From Roseofilum capinflatum BLCC-M114 (lineage in GTDB: Bacteria; Cyanobacteriota; Cyanobacteriia; Cyanobacteriales; Desertifilaceae), in assembly GCF_030068505.1 (NCBI RefSeq), contig NZ_JAQOSO010000112.1, forward strand, positions 44,883 to 108,882: a stretch of 64,000 bases of DNA. Direction: 5' to 3'. The notes under the pieces were generated by a model, which was not told the DNA's origin, searched no databases, and saw only the letters and a list, made by a program, of their open reading frames with translations. The position numbers and the translations under genes were made by a program. Positions 1 to 7,510 of the stretch are shown piece by piece (position 1 is the stretch's first letter; each line of letters begins with the position of its first letter).

Positions 1-449
1 GACGCACGTTTGAACCCATCCACGCAGAACGGGTATCCCAGTGGTTTTTTACCCAAGGGGGACGGGGTGCAGTGCGTACCATGGGGTCTCGTCTACAAAA
101 TATTTTGGTATCCTCGGCGGTGATTTCGGTGACCTATAGTTTGTATGGCGATCGCATTAGGCCATTGATTTTAGTCAATACTCCGGAGCGCTTAGGCGAA
201 TGGCGACGGGGTTTACAGGATTGTTTGGGCATTTCGCGCATGGATTTTAGCTCGGAGAGAGGGATTACCATGTTTGAAGCGCCGGAACCCTTAGCGGCAA
301 AAGCAGAGCGCATTACCCAACAGAAGCAAATCCCTTTGATTATTATTGATGAGTCTGAGGATAAGGTGAGCGTGTCCATGTTGCAATTTCCCCTGTGGTT
401 GGCGTTTGCACCCAATCCAGATGCACCGCCGATGATTGATAATTGGTAA
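1..449 (+). CDS. DUF3086-type protein, C-terminal part (5' end outside window)
   Basis: The frame is open from the first bases of the window with no stop, so this is the 3' end of a longer gene; the GTG at 72 is internal rather than a start. The visible part (about 148 residues) contains SRLQNILVSS, YGDRIRPLILVNTPERLGEW and PLIIIDESED, followed by FPLWLAFAPN near the end. This matches my recollection of the cyanobacterial DUF3086 family, whose function is unknown. It lies upstream of plsY on the same strand, a pairing I recall from other cyanobacteria. A repeat core begins four bases after the stop codon. Family assignment is by memory of the motif pattern, not by a search. Confidence 0.72.
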   Translation, partial: RTFEPIHAERVSQWFFTQGGRGAVRTMGSRLQNILVSSAVISVTYSLYGDRIRPLILVNTPERLGEWRRGLQDCLGISRMDFSSERGITMFEAPEPLAAKAERITQQKQIPLIIIDESEDKVSVSMLQFPLWLAFAPNPDAPPMIDNW

Positions 450-452
450 GTT

Positions 453-534
453 GCCCTCTCCCTAAATCCCTCTCCCACTCCGAGAGGGACTTTCCCCCTT
501 CTCACGTGGGGAGAAGGGGTTAGGGGATGAGGGC
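453..534. repeat. Copy of the CCCTCTCCC...GGAGAAGGGG repeat core
   Basis: Hairpin-rich repeat of purine and pyrimidine blocks (CCCTCTCCC, GAGAGGGACTT, GGGGAGAAGGGG, GGGATGAGGG). The same core lies inside the MITE-like elements at 24995-25147 and 25800-26000 and in the block at 32400-32601. It fills most of the space between the upstream stop codon and plsY. The long terminal inverted repeats of the 25-kb copies are absent here. Confidence 0.8.
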
Positions 535-575
535 TTGCCAGAGCTGAGAATTTAGAGGAATTGAGAGGTAAAAGT

Positions 576-1262
576 ATGGAAGGGGCGATCGCCGTTAGTC
601 TGTTGATTGGGGCTTATTTGTTGGGTTCAATTCCCACCGGATATTGGTTAACCCAAGCTCTTAAAGGGATTGATATCCGCGAGTCCGGTTCGGGTTCTAC
701 CGGAGCAACCAATGTGTTGCGAACAGTGGGAAAAGGGGCGGCTTTGACGGTGCTTTTCGTGGATATCCTCAAAGGAGTAGCCGCGATTTTTCTGGTGCGC
801 TTTGCCTATCAATGGCATTGGCTCACTTCGACTCCGCTCAGTGAGCAGAGTGATTCCATGGTGGTGTTAGCCGGATTTTTAGCCCTGTTCGGTCATAGTT
901 TATCCATTTGGCTCATCTGGAATCAACCCGAAGGAAAATCCTTGAGTAAAGGGGGAAAATCAGCCGCCACCAGTTTAGGGGTATTGTTAGCCCTTTATTG
1001 GCCTGTCGGTTTGCTCACCTTTGCCGTATTTGGCAGCGTCATCGCCATCACGCGAATTGTATCATTAGGGTCGATGAGTGCGGCGATCGCCGTTTCCGCA
1101 CTCATGGCAGCCTTCCATCAACCCCTAGCCTACGAAATCTTCGGCATTATGGGCGGCTTATACGTCATTTGGCGACACCGCAGCAATATTGAACGTCTCC
1201 TAGCCGGAACCGAACCCAAAATCGGCCAAACCTCTTCCCAATCCTCCGAACCCTCCACCTAA
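576..1262 (+). CDS. plsY: Acyl-phosphate:glycerol-3-phosphate acyltransferase PlsY
   Basis: Integral-membrane enzyme that transfers the acyl group from acyl-phosphate to glycerol-3-phosphate, the first step of phospholipid and glycolipid synthesis. It reads as an all-helical membrane protein beginning MEGAIAVSLLIGAYLLGSIP. The conserved cytoplasmic loops are visible: SGSGSTGATNVLRTVGKG (motif 1), then FGHSLSIW with KGGKSAATSLG (motif 2). About 228 residues, slightly longer than the usual 200-220 because of a Ser-rich tail. I chose the ATG at 576 over the TTG at 561 because GAGAGGT lies about 6 bases before it. The gap to gshB is almost entirely a heptamer repeat. Confidence 0.93.
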   Translation: MEGAIAVSLLIGAYLLGSIPTGYWLTQALKGIDIRESGSGSTGATNVLRTVGKGAALTVLFVDILKGVAAIFLVRFAYQWHWLTSTPLSEQSDSMVVLAGFLALFGHSLSIWLIWNQPEGKSLSKGGKSAATSLGVLLALYWPVGLLTFAVFGSVIAITRIVSLGSMSAAIAVSALMAAFHQPLAYEIFGIMGGLYVIWRHRSNIERLLAGTEPKIGQTSSQSSEPST

Positions 1263-1299
1263 CCCCATTCCCCATTCCCCATTCCCCCATTCCCCCATT
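1263..1299. repeat. STRR heptamer array (CCCCATT)n
   Basis: Three exact CCCCATT units followed by two eight-base CCCCCATT variants fill the plsY-gshB gap. Such short tandem repeats are typical of filamentous cyanobacterial genomes. The array occupies the place where a Shine-Dalgarno sequence for gshB would lie, and none is visible. Confidence 0.85.
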
Positions 1300-1304
1300 A
1301 ACCC

Positions 1305-2276
1305 ATGGATATAACCTTTATCATCGACCCCATTCACCGCCTTGACCCCTGCCATGATACCAGCGTCGCCATGATGGAAGCGGCGCAAAAACTAGGTCAC
1401 CAAGTTTGGATTACCGAAGCCCAAGAATTAGAAGTCAGATCCGGTCAAGCGTGGGCAAAATTATCCCCCGTTCACTTAACTCCAGTCGAGTTAAAAGCCG
1501 ACCATTGGGTGGCGGCTAATCCCTGGTTTGAAGTGGGAAAACCGGAGTTTCGCCCCCTAGAAGCAATGGGCGCGGTATTGATGCGTACCGATCCCCCCGT
1601 GACCATTTCCTATTTGTATGCCACCTATATTTTGGATTATGTTGACCCGCAAAAAACATTAGTTCTCAATAATCCGAAAGGGTTACGAAATGCCAATGAA
1701 AAAATGTACGCCCTCCAGTTTCCCCAATTTATCCCGGAAACTAGGGTAACAGCCGATAAAACCATGATTCGGGAGTTTGTCGAAACTCAAGGAAAAGCGA
1801 TCATGAAACCCTTGGGAGGCAAAGCGGGGGAAGGGATTCTGATTTTAGAGAGCGGCGATCGCAATTTTAATTCCCTCATCGAACTCAGTACCCAAAACGG
1901 GAAATTACCGGTAATGGTGCAGCAGTTTTTACCCGCAGCCAAGGAGGGAGATAAACGGATTATTGTCCTGAATGGGGAAGCCATTGGCGCAGTAAACCGG
2001 GTGTCTAGAACCGAAGAATTCCGCAATAATATGGCCGTTGGTGGCGAAGTGGAAAAGACAGAAATTACCGACCGAGAACAGGAAATTTGTGCCCACTTAG
2101 CGCCGATTTTACGCAACAATGGTCTCTATTTTGTCGGCTTAGATGTGATTGGCGGCTATCTGACCGAAATTAATGTCACCAGTCCCACCGGTATTCGGGA
2201 AATCGATCGCTTAAATAACGTCCGTTTAGGAGAAGAAGTCATCGCTTGGTTGAGCGATTATAGGGATTCTAATTAA
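1305..2276 (+). CDS. gshB: Glutathione synthetase
   Basis: ATP-grasp ligase joining gamma-glutamylcysteine and glycine to give glutathione, in the cytosol. At 323 residues it has the family length. The N-terminal domain opens MDITFIIDPIHRLDP; the ATP-grasp region has KPLGGKAGEGILIL (about residues 165-180) and ends in the Mg/substrate motif EINVTSPTGIREID (about 285-300). The ATG follows an STRR with no visible ribosome binding site, so translation may be SD-independent or coupled to plsY. Confidence 0.95.
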   Translation: MDITFIIDPIHRLDPCHDTSVAMMEAAQKLGHQVWITEAQELEVRSGQAWAKLSPVHLTPVELKADHWVAANPWFEVGKPEFRPLEAMGAVLMRTDPPVTISYLYATYILDYVDPQKTLVLNNPKGLRNANEKMYALQFPQFIPETRVTADKTMIREFVETQGKAIMKPLGGKAGEGILILESGDRNFNSLIELSTQNGKLPVMVQQFLPAAKEGDKRIIVLNGEAIGAVNRVSRTEEFRNNMAVGGEVEKTEITDREQEICAHLAPILRNNGLYFVGLDVIGGYLTEINVTSPTGIREIDRLNNVRLGEEVIAWLSDYRDSN

Positions 2277-2342
2277 GAATGATATCAAGTCCGGGTAATC
2301 AATCAAAATATATAGTTGATTCAATTAACAGTGAGACATTTT

Positions 2343-2372
2343 TGTAGGGGCGAGCGGCCGCTCGCCCCTACA
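2343..2372. repeat. Perfect 30-base palindrome, TGTAGGGGCGAGCGG half-site
   Basis: TGTAGGGGCGAGCGG is followed immediately by its exact reverse complement. A related imperfect palindrome (GTAGGGGCAAAGGG...) lies at 51574-51601, so this is a dispersed family. It could act as a terminator-like hairpin but has no T-run. Confidence 0.85.
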
Positions 2373-2444
2373 GATACGGGTATTCTAGACAGGTTGTGTG
2401 TGTATCCTCGTGTCTCAACCTTAATCCAATTGATTATAGTAGCA

Positions 2445-2505
2445 AGGTGGGCAGAGTATTCTAGTATAATTTGAACCATTTTTCCTAGGCTCCTGCCCAC
2501 CCTAC
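2445..2505 (+). repeat. Dispersed 60-base inverted-repeat element, copy 1
   Basis: It begins AGGTGGGCAGAG and ends CTCCTGCCCACCCTAC, with inverted ends GGTGGGCAG/CTGCCCACC and an internal TTTGAA-containing loop. Related copies are at 6501-6560, 24583-24637 and (minus) 60172-60232. Confidence 0.75.
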
Positions 2506-2622
2506 TGCCGTGACAACCCTAAAATGGTGGGTTACGGCGGATTGATAGATTGCTGTCAGAGTCTAGGTTTTAGCCGCCTAACCCACCCTACGCTAATGCA
2601 CATTTTTAGCTGTGTCACGGCA
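2506..2622. repeat. Nested hairpin element bounded by TGCCGTGACA/TGTCACGGCA
   Basis: The outer ends are an exact 10-base inverted repeat (2506-2515 and 2613-2622). Inside is a second inverted repeat, TGGTGGGTTACGGCGG (about 2525) against CCGCCTAACCCACC (about 2576-2589). It looks like one small element inserted in another, or a two-arm palindromic unit. Confidence 0.7.
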
Positions 2623-2650
2623 CTACGATAATACCGATCGCCAGAAGCGC

Positions 2651-4306
2651 TTAAGATCGCAATCGTCCTGACCTTAATATACTGACTACAAGCCATAAGC
2701 CAATTAAGCTGGCGGCTCCGAATAAGACGGCACTGAGTAAGGAAAGTTGGGGACTTTGGGCATTGTTGGAAATAATGGCAGCTCCCATAATGAGGGAACC
2801 GACGAGAATACTAAAGGAGAGACGGTTAGCGGAGTCGTCAATACTGCGCCGCAGACGTTCTAGATCTTTAACATAGATGTTCCAATTGAGGGTTTCTGAG
2901 GTTAAACGGTCTAGAAATAATTCGATGAGACGAGGAGACTGTAAGGAGAGACTTTTGACATCGAGGGCAGTTCTGAGCAGGGTTTGAATGGGTTTGTCTC
3001 CAAGCAGTTGACGCTGGAAAATATCGGTGATTAGGGGTTTAATTTGGTCAAGTAAATTGACTTGGGGATTAAAGCCTCTGGCGACTCCTTCTAAGTTGGC
3101 TAAAGATTTGGCATAGAGTCCCATGTTACCGGGTAGGCGAATCTTGTTGTTGCGGGCAATTTCGAGAATTTCGTAGAAGACTTCGCTAAAGTTAATTTCG
3201 CTCAAATTAACGTTATAGTATTTGCGAAGCATCCGCGTATAGTCGGCTTCTAACCGACTGAGATTAACGGGTTGATTGGATTCGGCTAAATCGAGGGTGA
3301 GTTGGGCACAGCGCTGGGCATCAATATCAACGATCGCCAACAACATTTCGGTTAAAATTTGTTGAGTACGGGGATCGACTCGTCCAATCATGCCACAGTC
3401 TAACAGGGCAACTCGACCATCGTTGAGCAAGAAGATATTGCCCGGATGGGGGTCGGCATGGAAGAAGCCGTTAATATAAATTTGTTGAAAGAAGGCCCGG
3501 AATAGGATGCTGGTTACTTGGTCTCGTTTTTGCTCAACGGATAGGGTGGGGGTGACAAACTGAGTCAGGTCGGCTCTCAGTAGGGGCTTACCTTCTAACC
3601 ATTCTAAAACCAGCAATTTTTCACTGGTATAGTCCCAGTAGACTTGGGGAATAACGAGTTGTTTGGGGTCAAACCAGCGACTGGTGGATAAATTTTCTTG
3701 CATTTGCGTGGTGAAATGCCCTTCTTTGGTGAAGTCCAATTCATCGCGCAAGGCTTTGGTAAATTCGTCTGCGAGGGCGACTAAATCGTAGTCTTGACCA
3801 AAGTCTCCGAGGGAAGCAAGTTCGGCTAATCCTTTAATGAGAGCCATGTCTTGCTCGACGATGCGACTAATACCGGGACGTTGAACTTTTAAGGCCACTT
3901 CTTGTCCCGTGTTGAGGATAGCACGATGGACTTGGCCCAGGGAACCGGCGGCGATCGCCTCTGGGTCAATTCTGGGAAAGGCTTCTTCTAAGGGAACGGG
4001 TAAATTTTGCCGCAGTTGTGCCTCTACTTGTGACCAAGGAACCGGGGGCACATTGGCTTGCAAAGCAGAAAGAGCAGTAATATAACGACCCGGTAGTAAG
4101 TCCGGTCGGGTACTGAGTAGTTGTCCTAACTTTACAAATACGGGCCCTAAATCAATCAAAATATTCCGTAAGACGGTGGGAGAAGGTAACTTCGGTTCGC
4201 CGGGTTGATCCCCTTTGAGTAAACCTCCGATGTAATCCCAACCGTTGCGGAAGACAACTTCTAAGATTTCCCGTTGGCGTGAGCTGGTCTTTGTGAGTGC
4301 AAACAT
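2651..4306 (-). CDS. ABC1/UbiB-family atypical protein kinase
   Basis: Member of the ABC1 (ADCK/UbiB/AarF) atypical kinase family, linked in other organisms to quinone and lipid homeostasis; cyanobacteria carry several paralogues. The family KxGQ motif is in VFVKLGQLLSTRPDLLP (about residues 55-72). The lysine strand ALKVQRPG is near 140, and the catalytic loop HADPHPGNIFL leads into ALLDCGMIGR (DCG where many kinases have DFG) near 285-310. The C-terminus has two hydrophobic segments (about 500-545), suggesting membrane attachment. At 551 residues it is full length. It converges on gshB across a repeat-filled gap. The substrate cannot be told from sequence. Confidence 0.9.
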   Translation of the reverse strand: MFALTKTSSRQREILEVVFRNGWDYIGGLLKGDQPGEPKLPSPTVLRNILIDLGPVFVKLGQLLSTRPDLLPGRYITALSALQANVPPVPWSQVEAQLRQNLPVPLEEAFPRIDPEAIAAGSLGQVHRAILNTGQEVALKVQRPGISRIVEQDMALIKGLAELASLGDFGQDYDLVALADEFTKALRDELDFTKEGHFTTQMQENLSTSRWFDPKQLVIPQVYWDYTSEKLLVLEWLEGKPLLRADLTQFVTPTLSVEQKRDQVTSILFRAFFQQIYINGFFHADPHPGNIFLLNDGRVALLDCGMIGRVDPRTQQILTEMLLAIVDIDAQRCAQLTLDLAESNQPVNLSRLEADYTRMLRKYYNVNLSEINFSEVFYEILEIARNNKIRLPGNMGLYAKSLANLEGVARGFNPQVNLLDQIKPLITDIFQRQLLGDKPIQTLLRTALDVKSLSLQSPRLIELFLDRLTSETLNWNIYVKDLERLRRSIDDSANRLSFSILVGSLIMGAAIISNNAQSPQLSLLSAVLFGAASLIGLWLVVSILRSGRLRS

Positions 4307-4401
4307 GATGGGATTAATTGGGATACTATTCCAGTTTTAAAGCAAATCCTGGGATTTATGTCAATTCATTGAGATTTATCGACTGACTCAAAAAGTGATC
4401 T

Positions 4402-4589
4402 GGCTCTAGGCGGATGAGCTGGCCGTTCGGTGCGTCCGTCAGCACATAGAGCATCCTATCCGGGCCTTGTCGCACATCTTGAGAGACCAAACCCCCAGGC
4501 CAACAGGTTACCTTGCCACTGGGGAAAGAGCGTCCCTGAATACACCGTCAAACCAGAGGGAGCAATGGAGGGAGTCCAGATCACTTTAG
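4402..4589 (-). pseudogene. Truncated, deleted copy of the PQQ-type dehydrogenase 3' end
   Basis: This stretch is a close copy of 5200-5464, the C-terminal coding part of the dehydrogenase at 5187-6437, in the same orientation. It lacks 78 bases: the deletion joins two CGCACATC direct repeats, both still present in the intact gene. It also carries one inserted base (CCAGGCCAAC for CCAGCAAAC), which shifts the frame, plus scattered substitutions. Homology stops abruptly at CACTTTAG. The copies flank the small membrane-protein gene at 4605-5090, suggesting duplication around, or insertion of, that gene. Confidence 0.88.
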
Positions 4590-4604
4590 CTCCAGCATTT
4601 TTCA

Positions 4605-5090
4605 TTACATTCCTGTCATAAAAGCGATTTTCTGGTAGTGCTTTGTCACTTTGAAAATTCTATAATAGTTGAATATTCCACCTGTAAAAAAGAGGAAACT
4701 CCCTACAATATATTCCCAAGCCATATAGGTGAATAATTCAACTTTGATTGGTGGATCTACAATTTTCCAGAGGTAGACCATAGCTGAAAAAAACTCACAT
4801 AAATCCATCACCTTCACAGGGTTCTGGCTTCTCAAATGATTCATGGATTCAAGCAAATCATGAAGGGTAACAATCAAATAGAGGAAAGATCCAAAAAGAT
4901 AAATCCATACTCCCGTGTTGGCTAGTCTTTCATAGACTGGCAAAAAGAAAACACTGCCCACAATAAAAGCTAATCCACCTACAAGGTAAAGAATGGCATT
5001 GATTGATTCCCAAGCAAAATGGAGGTGTCCGGCAGGGTAGTCTTTTATCAAATTATGTTGTCGGGCACGATTCGTAATTAAATGTGGCAT
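4605..5090 (-). CDS. Small four-helix membrane protein, possibly YrhK-like
   Basis: 161 residues with four clear hydrophobic segments: about 28-50 (AILYLVGGLAFIVGSVFFLP), 60-80 (GVWIYLFGSFLYLIVTLHD), 100-112 (shorter, FSAMVYLW) and 122-145 (AWEYIVGSFLFFTGGIFNYY). The repeated pattern of helix, GS-(V/F)-(F/L)-F, polar turn resembles YrhK-domain proteins, whose function is unknown. It starts at an ATG and sits between the intact dehydrogenase gene and its broken copy, so it may have arrived with that rearrangement. The YrhK assignment is tentative; the membrane topology is more secure. Confidence 0.65.
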   Translation of the reverse strand: MPHLITNRARQHNLIKDYPAGHLHFAWESINAILYLVGGLAFIVGSVFFLPVYERLANTGVWIYLFGSFLYLIVTLHDLLESMNHLRSQNPVKVMDLCEFFSAMVYLWKIVDPPIKVELFTYMAWEYIVGSFLFFTGGIFNYYRIFKVTKHYQKIAFMTGM

Positions 5091-5186
5091 GAGTTAGGTT
5101 GAGTTACATTGACTTTAAATACTATTCTTTAAGGGGATTGTATTCAAAGGATTAGCGATCGCCAACCCTTCAACCCTTAACCAGCC

Positions 5187-6437
5187 TTAGCGGTTAACCG
5201 GCTCTAGGCGGATGAGCTGGCCGTTCGGTGCGTCCGTCAGCACATAGAGCATCCCATCCGGGCCTTGTCGCACATCCCGTACTCGCTGACCGATCGCGAT
5301 CGACGTTTCGTTTAACACATTTCCAGACTCGTCCAGCTCGATGCGGCGCACATCTTGAGACACCAAACCCCCAGCAAACAGGTTACCTTGCCACTGGGGA
5401 AAGATCGTCCCCGAATAAACCGCCAGCCCAGAGGGAGCAATGGAGGGAGTCCAGATCACTTTAGGGTCTACCATCCCCGGTAGGGAGGTTTCTGGAGAAA
5501 TCAGCCCGCCGGAATATTCCCGACTGTGGGTGGCCACGGGCCAGCCATAGTTTTCACCGGCTTCAACCCAATTCACCTCATCTCCTCCCCTCGCGCCATG
5601 CTCCGTGGCCCAAACCCGGTTGGAGACAGCATCATAGGCCAGTCCTTGAATATTACGATGGCCATAGCTCCAAACTTCTGGGGCTGCCTCGGCATTGTTG
5701 ACAAAAGGGTTATCCGATGGAATCGAGCCATCATCATTGATGCGGATAACCTTGCCCAAATGACTGCCGAGGTTCTGGGCTTGTTGGCGGATAAATTCCC
5801 CATCAAGTTCCACCGGCGGATTCCCCCCATCACCAATGGAGGCTAACAGCGTGCCGTCAGGCAACCAGAGCAGACGGGAGCCAAAATGCTGTCCTCTAGA
5901 TTTGGTTTGGGACACTTCAAAAATGACCTGCCAATTGCTGAGGGAACTGCCATCAAAGGTGGCTCGTGCGATGCGGGTGCGGTTACTTGAAGAGGTTCCG
6001 TGGGCATAGGAGAAGTAAACCAGACGGTTGTCTGCAAAGTCCGGATGTAAGGCGATATCGAGCAGTCCGCCTTGGCTCTGGGCAAACACTTCTCCTACTC
6101 CGGGAATGGGTGTAGGATCGAGTACACCCTCTCGGACAATACGCAATCTTCCCGATCGCTCCGTAATCAGTATGGAACCATCGGGCAGCCAGGCTAGACC
6201 CCAGGGATGTTCTAGATTCTCCACCACCCTGACCCCCTGAACTTCTGGATTACCGGCAGATGCGGTTTCTGTTGCAGACTCGGCAGGAGCTACTTCCTCC
6301 ATGGGGATTGCCGTTGGAGGTTCCGATTGAACTTGCGTCGTACACCCGGTTACCCCTAAGCAGGCGATCGCCGATACAAAGGCAACCAGAGTACGAGGAT
6401 TGATGGTTGTCGGCAGTTTGGGATTGCGATCTATCAT
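5187..6437 (-). CDS. PQQ-dependent sugar dehydrogenase-like lipoprotein
   Basis: A GdhB/YliI-type six-bladed beta-propeller, the fold of soluble aldose sugar dehydrogenases. The N-terminus has a hydrophobic segment ending in a lipobox-like LGVTGC, so it is probably an exported lipoprotein. Family motifs include LEHPWGLAWLPDGSILITERSGR (about residues 80-100 in two blocks), LDIALHPDF, GHRNIQGLAYD, TEHGARGGDEVN and NYGWP. I prefer the ATG at 6437 (MIDRNPKLP) to the upstream GTG at 6449. Cofactor use and substrate are inferred from the family only. A partial copy lies downstream at 4402-4589. Confidence 0.87.
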   Translation of the reverse strand: MIDRNPKLPTTINPRTLVAFVSAIACLGVTGCTTQVQSEPPTAIPMEEVAPAESATETASAGNPEVQGVRVVENLEHPWGLAWLPDGSILITERSGRLRIVREGVLDPTPIPGVGEVFAQSQGGLLDIALHPDFADNRLVYFSYAHGTSSSNRTRIARATFDGSSLSNWQVIFEVSQTKSRGQHFGSRLLWLPDGTLLASIGDGGNPPVELDGEFIRQQAQNLGSHLGKVIRINDDGSIPSDNPFVNNAEAAPEVWSYGHRNIQGLAYDAVSNRVWATEHGARGGDEVNWVEAGENYGWPVATHSREYSGGLISPETSLPGMVDPKVIWTPSIAPSGLAVYSGTIFPQWQGNLFAGGLVSQDVRRIELDESGNVLNETSIAIGQRVRDVRQGPDGMLYVLTDAPNGQLIRLEPVNR

Positions 6438-6752
6438 GAATTGGCTCACTTGTGGTAAACAAACATTGAAAGGATTTGAGATTAGACCCTATCGGGTTAA
6501 GGTGGGTAGGGTTTGCCTGTAGAAGTTGAATGATGTCGCTTATCCTCCTGCCCACCCTACTAGCTACAATGATTTACAATCATAACTTTAGCCCTCTCTC
6601 TCACGGGTGTAGGCTGGTGAAGCGCTTTGGGCGATCGCGGACATGAATGCGCCCTCTGTGGGGGAATGGGGGAGTTGGCTGGTTTTACCGTCTTGCCCCT
6701 GTTAGCAGCAGTGATGGCCAGAATGAGCGGTTGGAGTTAAGAGACAGCAATC
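6438..6752. other. Intergenic region between divergent genes with repeat copy 2
   Basis: The dehydrogenase and methyltransferase genes diverge here. The middle holds the 60-base repeat (6501-6560). The rest includes GGGCGATCGCGG (HIP1) and a G-rich stretch, GTGGGGGAATGGGGGAG. A short frame, GELAGFTVLPLLAAVMARMS then a stop, ends at about 6740 and looks protein-like, but no start or homologue is recognisable, so I do not call it a gene. Confidence 0.5.
6501..6560 (+). repeat. Dispersed 60-base inverted-repeat element, copy 2
   Basis: GGTGGGTAGGGTTTGCC at the left end and CTCCTGCCCACCCTAC at the right, with TTGAATGAT in the centre. The right half is almost identical to copy 3 at 24583-24637. 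Confidence 0.8.
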
Positions 6753-7424
6753 ATGCAAATTTCAAGTTTATCTCAAGTTCAAAAGCGCCTGTTTGCTTGG
6801 GGAATGTCGAAGGCTAATTCAACGGATAATAGCGCGATCGCTCTGATCGATAATCCCAGTTATTCGACCCTGGCAGAACTGAAACAAGCCTTGTTGGGGT
6901 CGCTGCAAGGAAAGGTGTTAGAAATCGGCCCAGGTGCGGGCGCGAACCTTGCTTATTATCCTAAAGAGATTGAGTGGATAGGGGTTGAACCGAATCCCTT
7001 TATGCACCCGTATCTCGAACAGGAAGCGGGCGATCGGGGGATTAAAAATATTGAACTGTGCCAAGGGACGGCGGAAGAATTGCCGTTCAAAGACCATACT
7101 ATTGATAGTGTTGTTAGCACTCATGTGTTATGTTCGGTTCAGAATCTCGATCGCAGTTTACAAGAAATTCACCGCATTCTTAAACCCGGTGGAAGTTTCA
7201 TCTTTTTAGAGCATGTTGCCGCCGACTGCTGTACTTGGACGCGCCGCATTCAAGATGGGATTGCACCGGTTTGGAAAGTGATGTTTGATAATTGTCATCC
7301 TAACCGCAGCACTTGGACTGCTTTGGAAAATGCTGGATTCGAGTCAGTCAATTATCAGCACTTTCGCCTGTCATTGCCTATTGTGAGTCCTCATATTTCT
7401 GGAGTAGCAAAGAAAGCGAAATAG
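6753..7424 (+). CDS. Class I SAM-dependent methyltransferase
   Basis: 223 residues with a Rossmann methyltransferase core. Motif I is KVLEIGPGAGANLAYY (about residues 54-70), the acidic strand is WIGVEPNPFMH, motif II/III is the region EELPFKDHTIDSVVSTHVLCSV (in two parts), and the post-motif is RILKPGGSFIFLEHV. This Methyltransf_11 layout resembles METTL7-like and ubiE-like small-molecule methyltransferases. The acceptor is not deducible. It stands alone on the plus strand and converges on the mannose-1-phosphate guanylyltransferase gene. Confidence 0.88.
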   Translation: MQISSLSQVQKRLFAWGMSKANSTDNSAIALIDNPSYSTLAELKQALLGSLQGKVLEIGPGAGANLAYYPKEIEWIGVEPNPFMHPYLEQEAGDRGIKNIELCQGTAEELPFKDHTIDSVVSTHVLCSVQNLDRSLQEIHRILKPGGSFIFLEHVAADCCTWTRRIQDGIAPVWKVMFDNCHPNRSTWTALENAGFESVNYQHFRLSLPIVSPHISGVAKKAK

Positions 7425-7434
7425 GGGGTAAGGA

Positions 7435-7453
7435 GTGCGAGCATCTTGCTCGC
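7435..7453. repeat. GTGCGAGCATCTTGCTCGC palindromic repeat
   Basis: Short hairpin downstream of the methyltransferase gene (GCGAGCA against TGCTCGC). The same unit recurs at 11276-11362 in tandem, at 18865-18887 as a G/C variant, and at 40712-40730. It may serve as a terminator stem here. Confidence 0.7.
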
Positions 7454-7510
7454 TGCCTTTCTCTAGGGAGCGAGATATTTGTCTTTTCCGCAAGGGTTCT
7501 CCCTCTAGTT

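Larger units (their letters stand above)
2277..2650. other. Intergenic repeat nest between gshB and the ABC1 kinase gene
   Basis: No convincing ORF. The 374 bases hold three unrelated inverted-repeat units in a row: a perfect 30-base palindrome, a 61-base element with GGTGGGCAG ends, and a nested hairpin bounded by TGCCGTGACA and TGTCACGGCA. The two flanking genes converge on this gap, so the hairpins may also serve as terminators. Confidence 0.7.

Noticed and set aside
4430..4621. 63-residue plus-strand frame over the broken dehydrogenase copy
   Set aside because: Antisense reading of pseudogene sequence; the equivalent antisense frame also appears over the intact gene.
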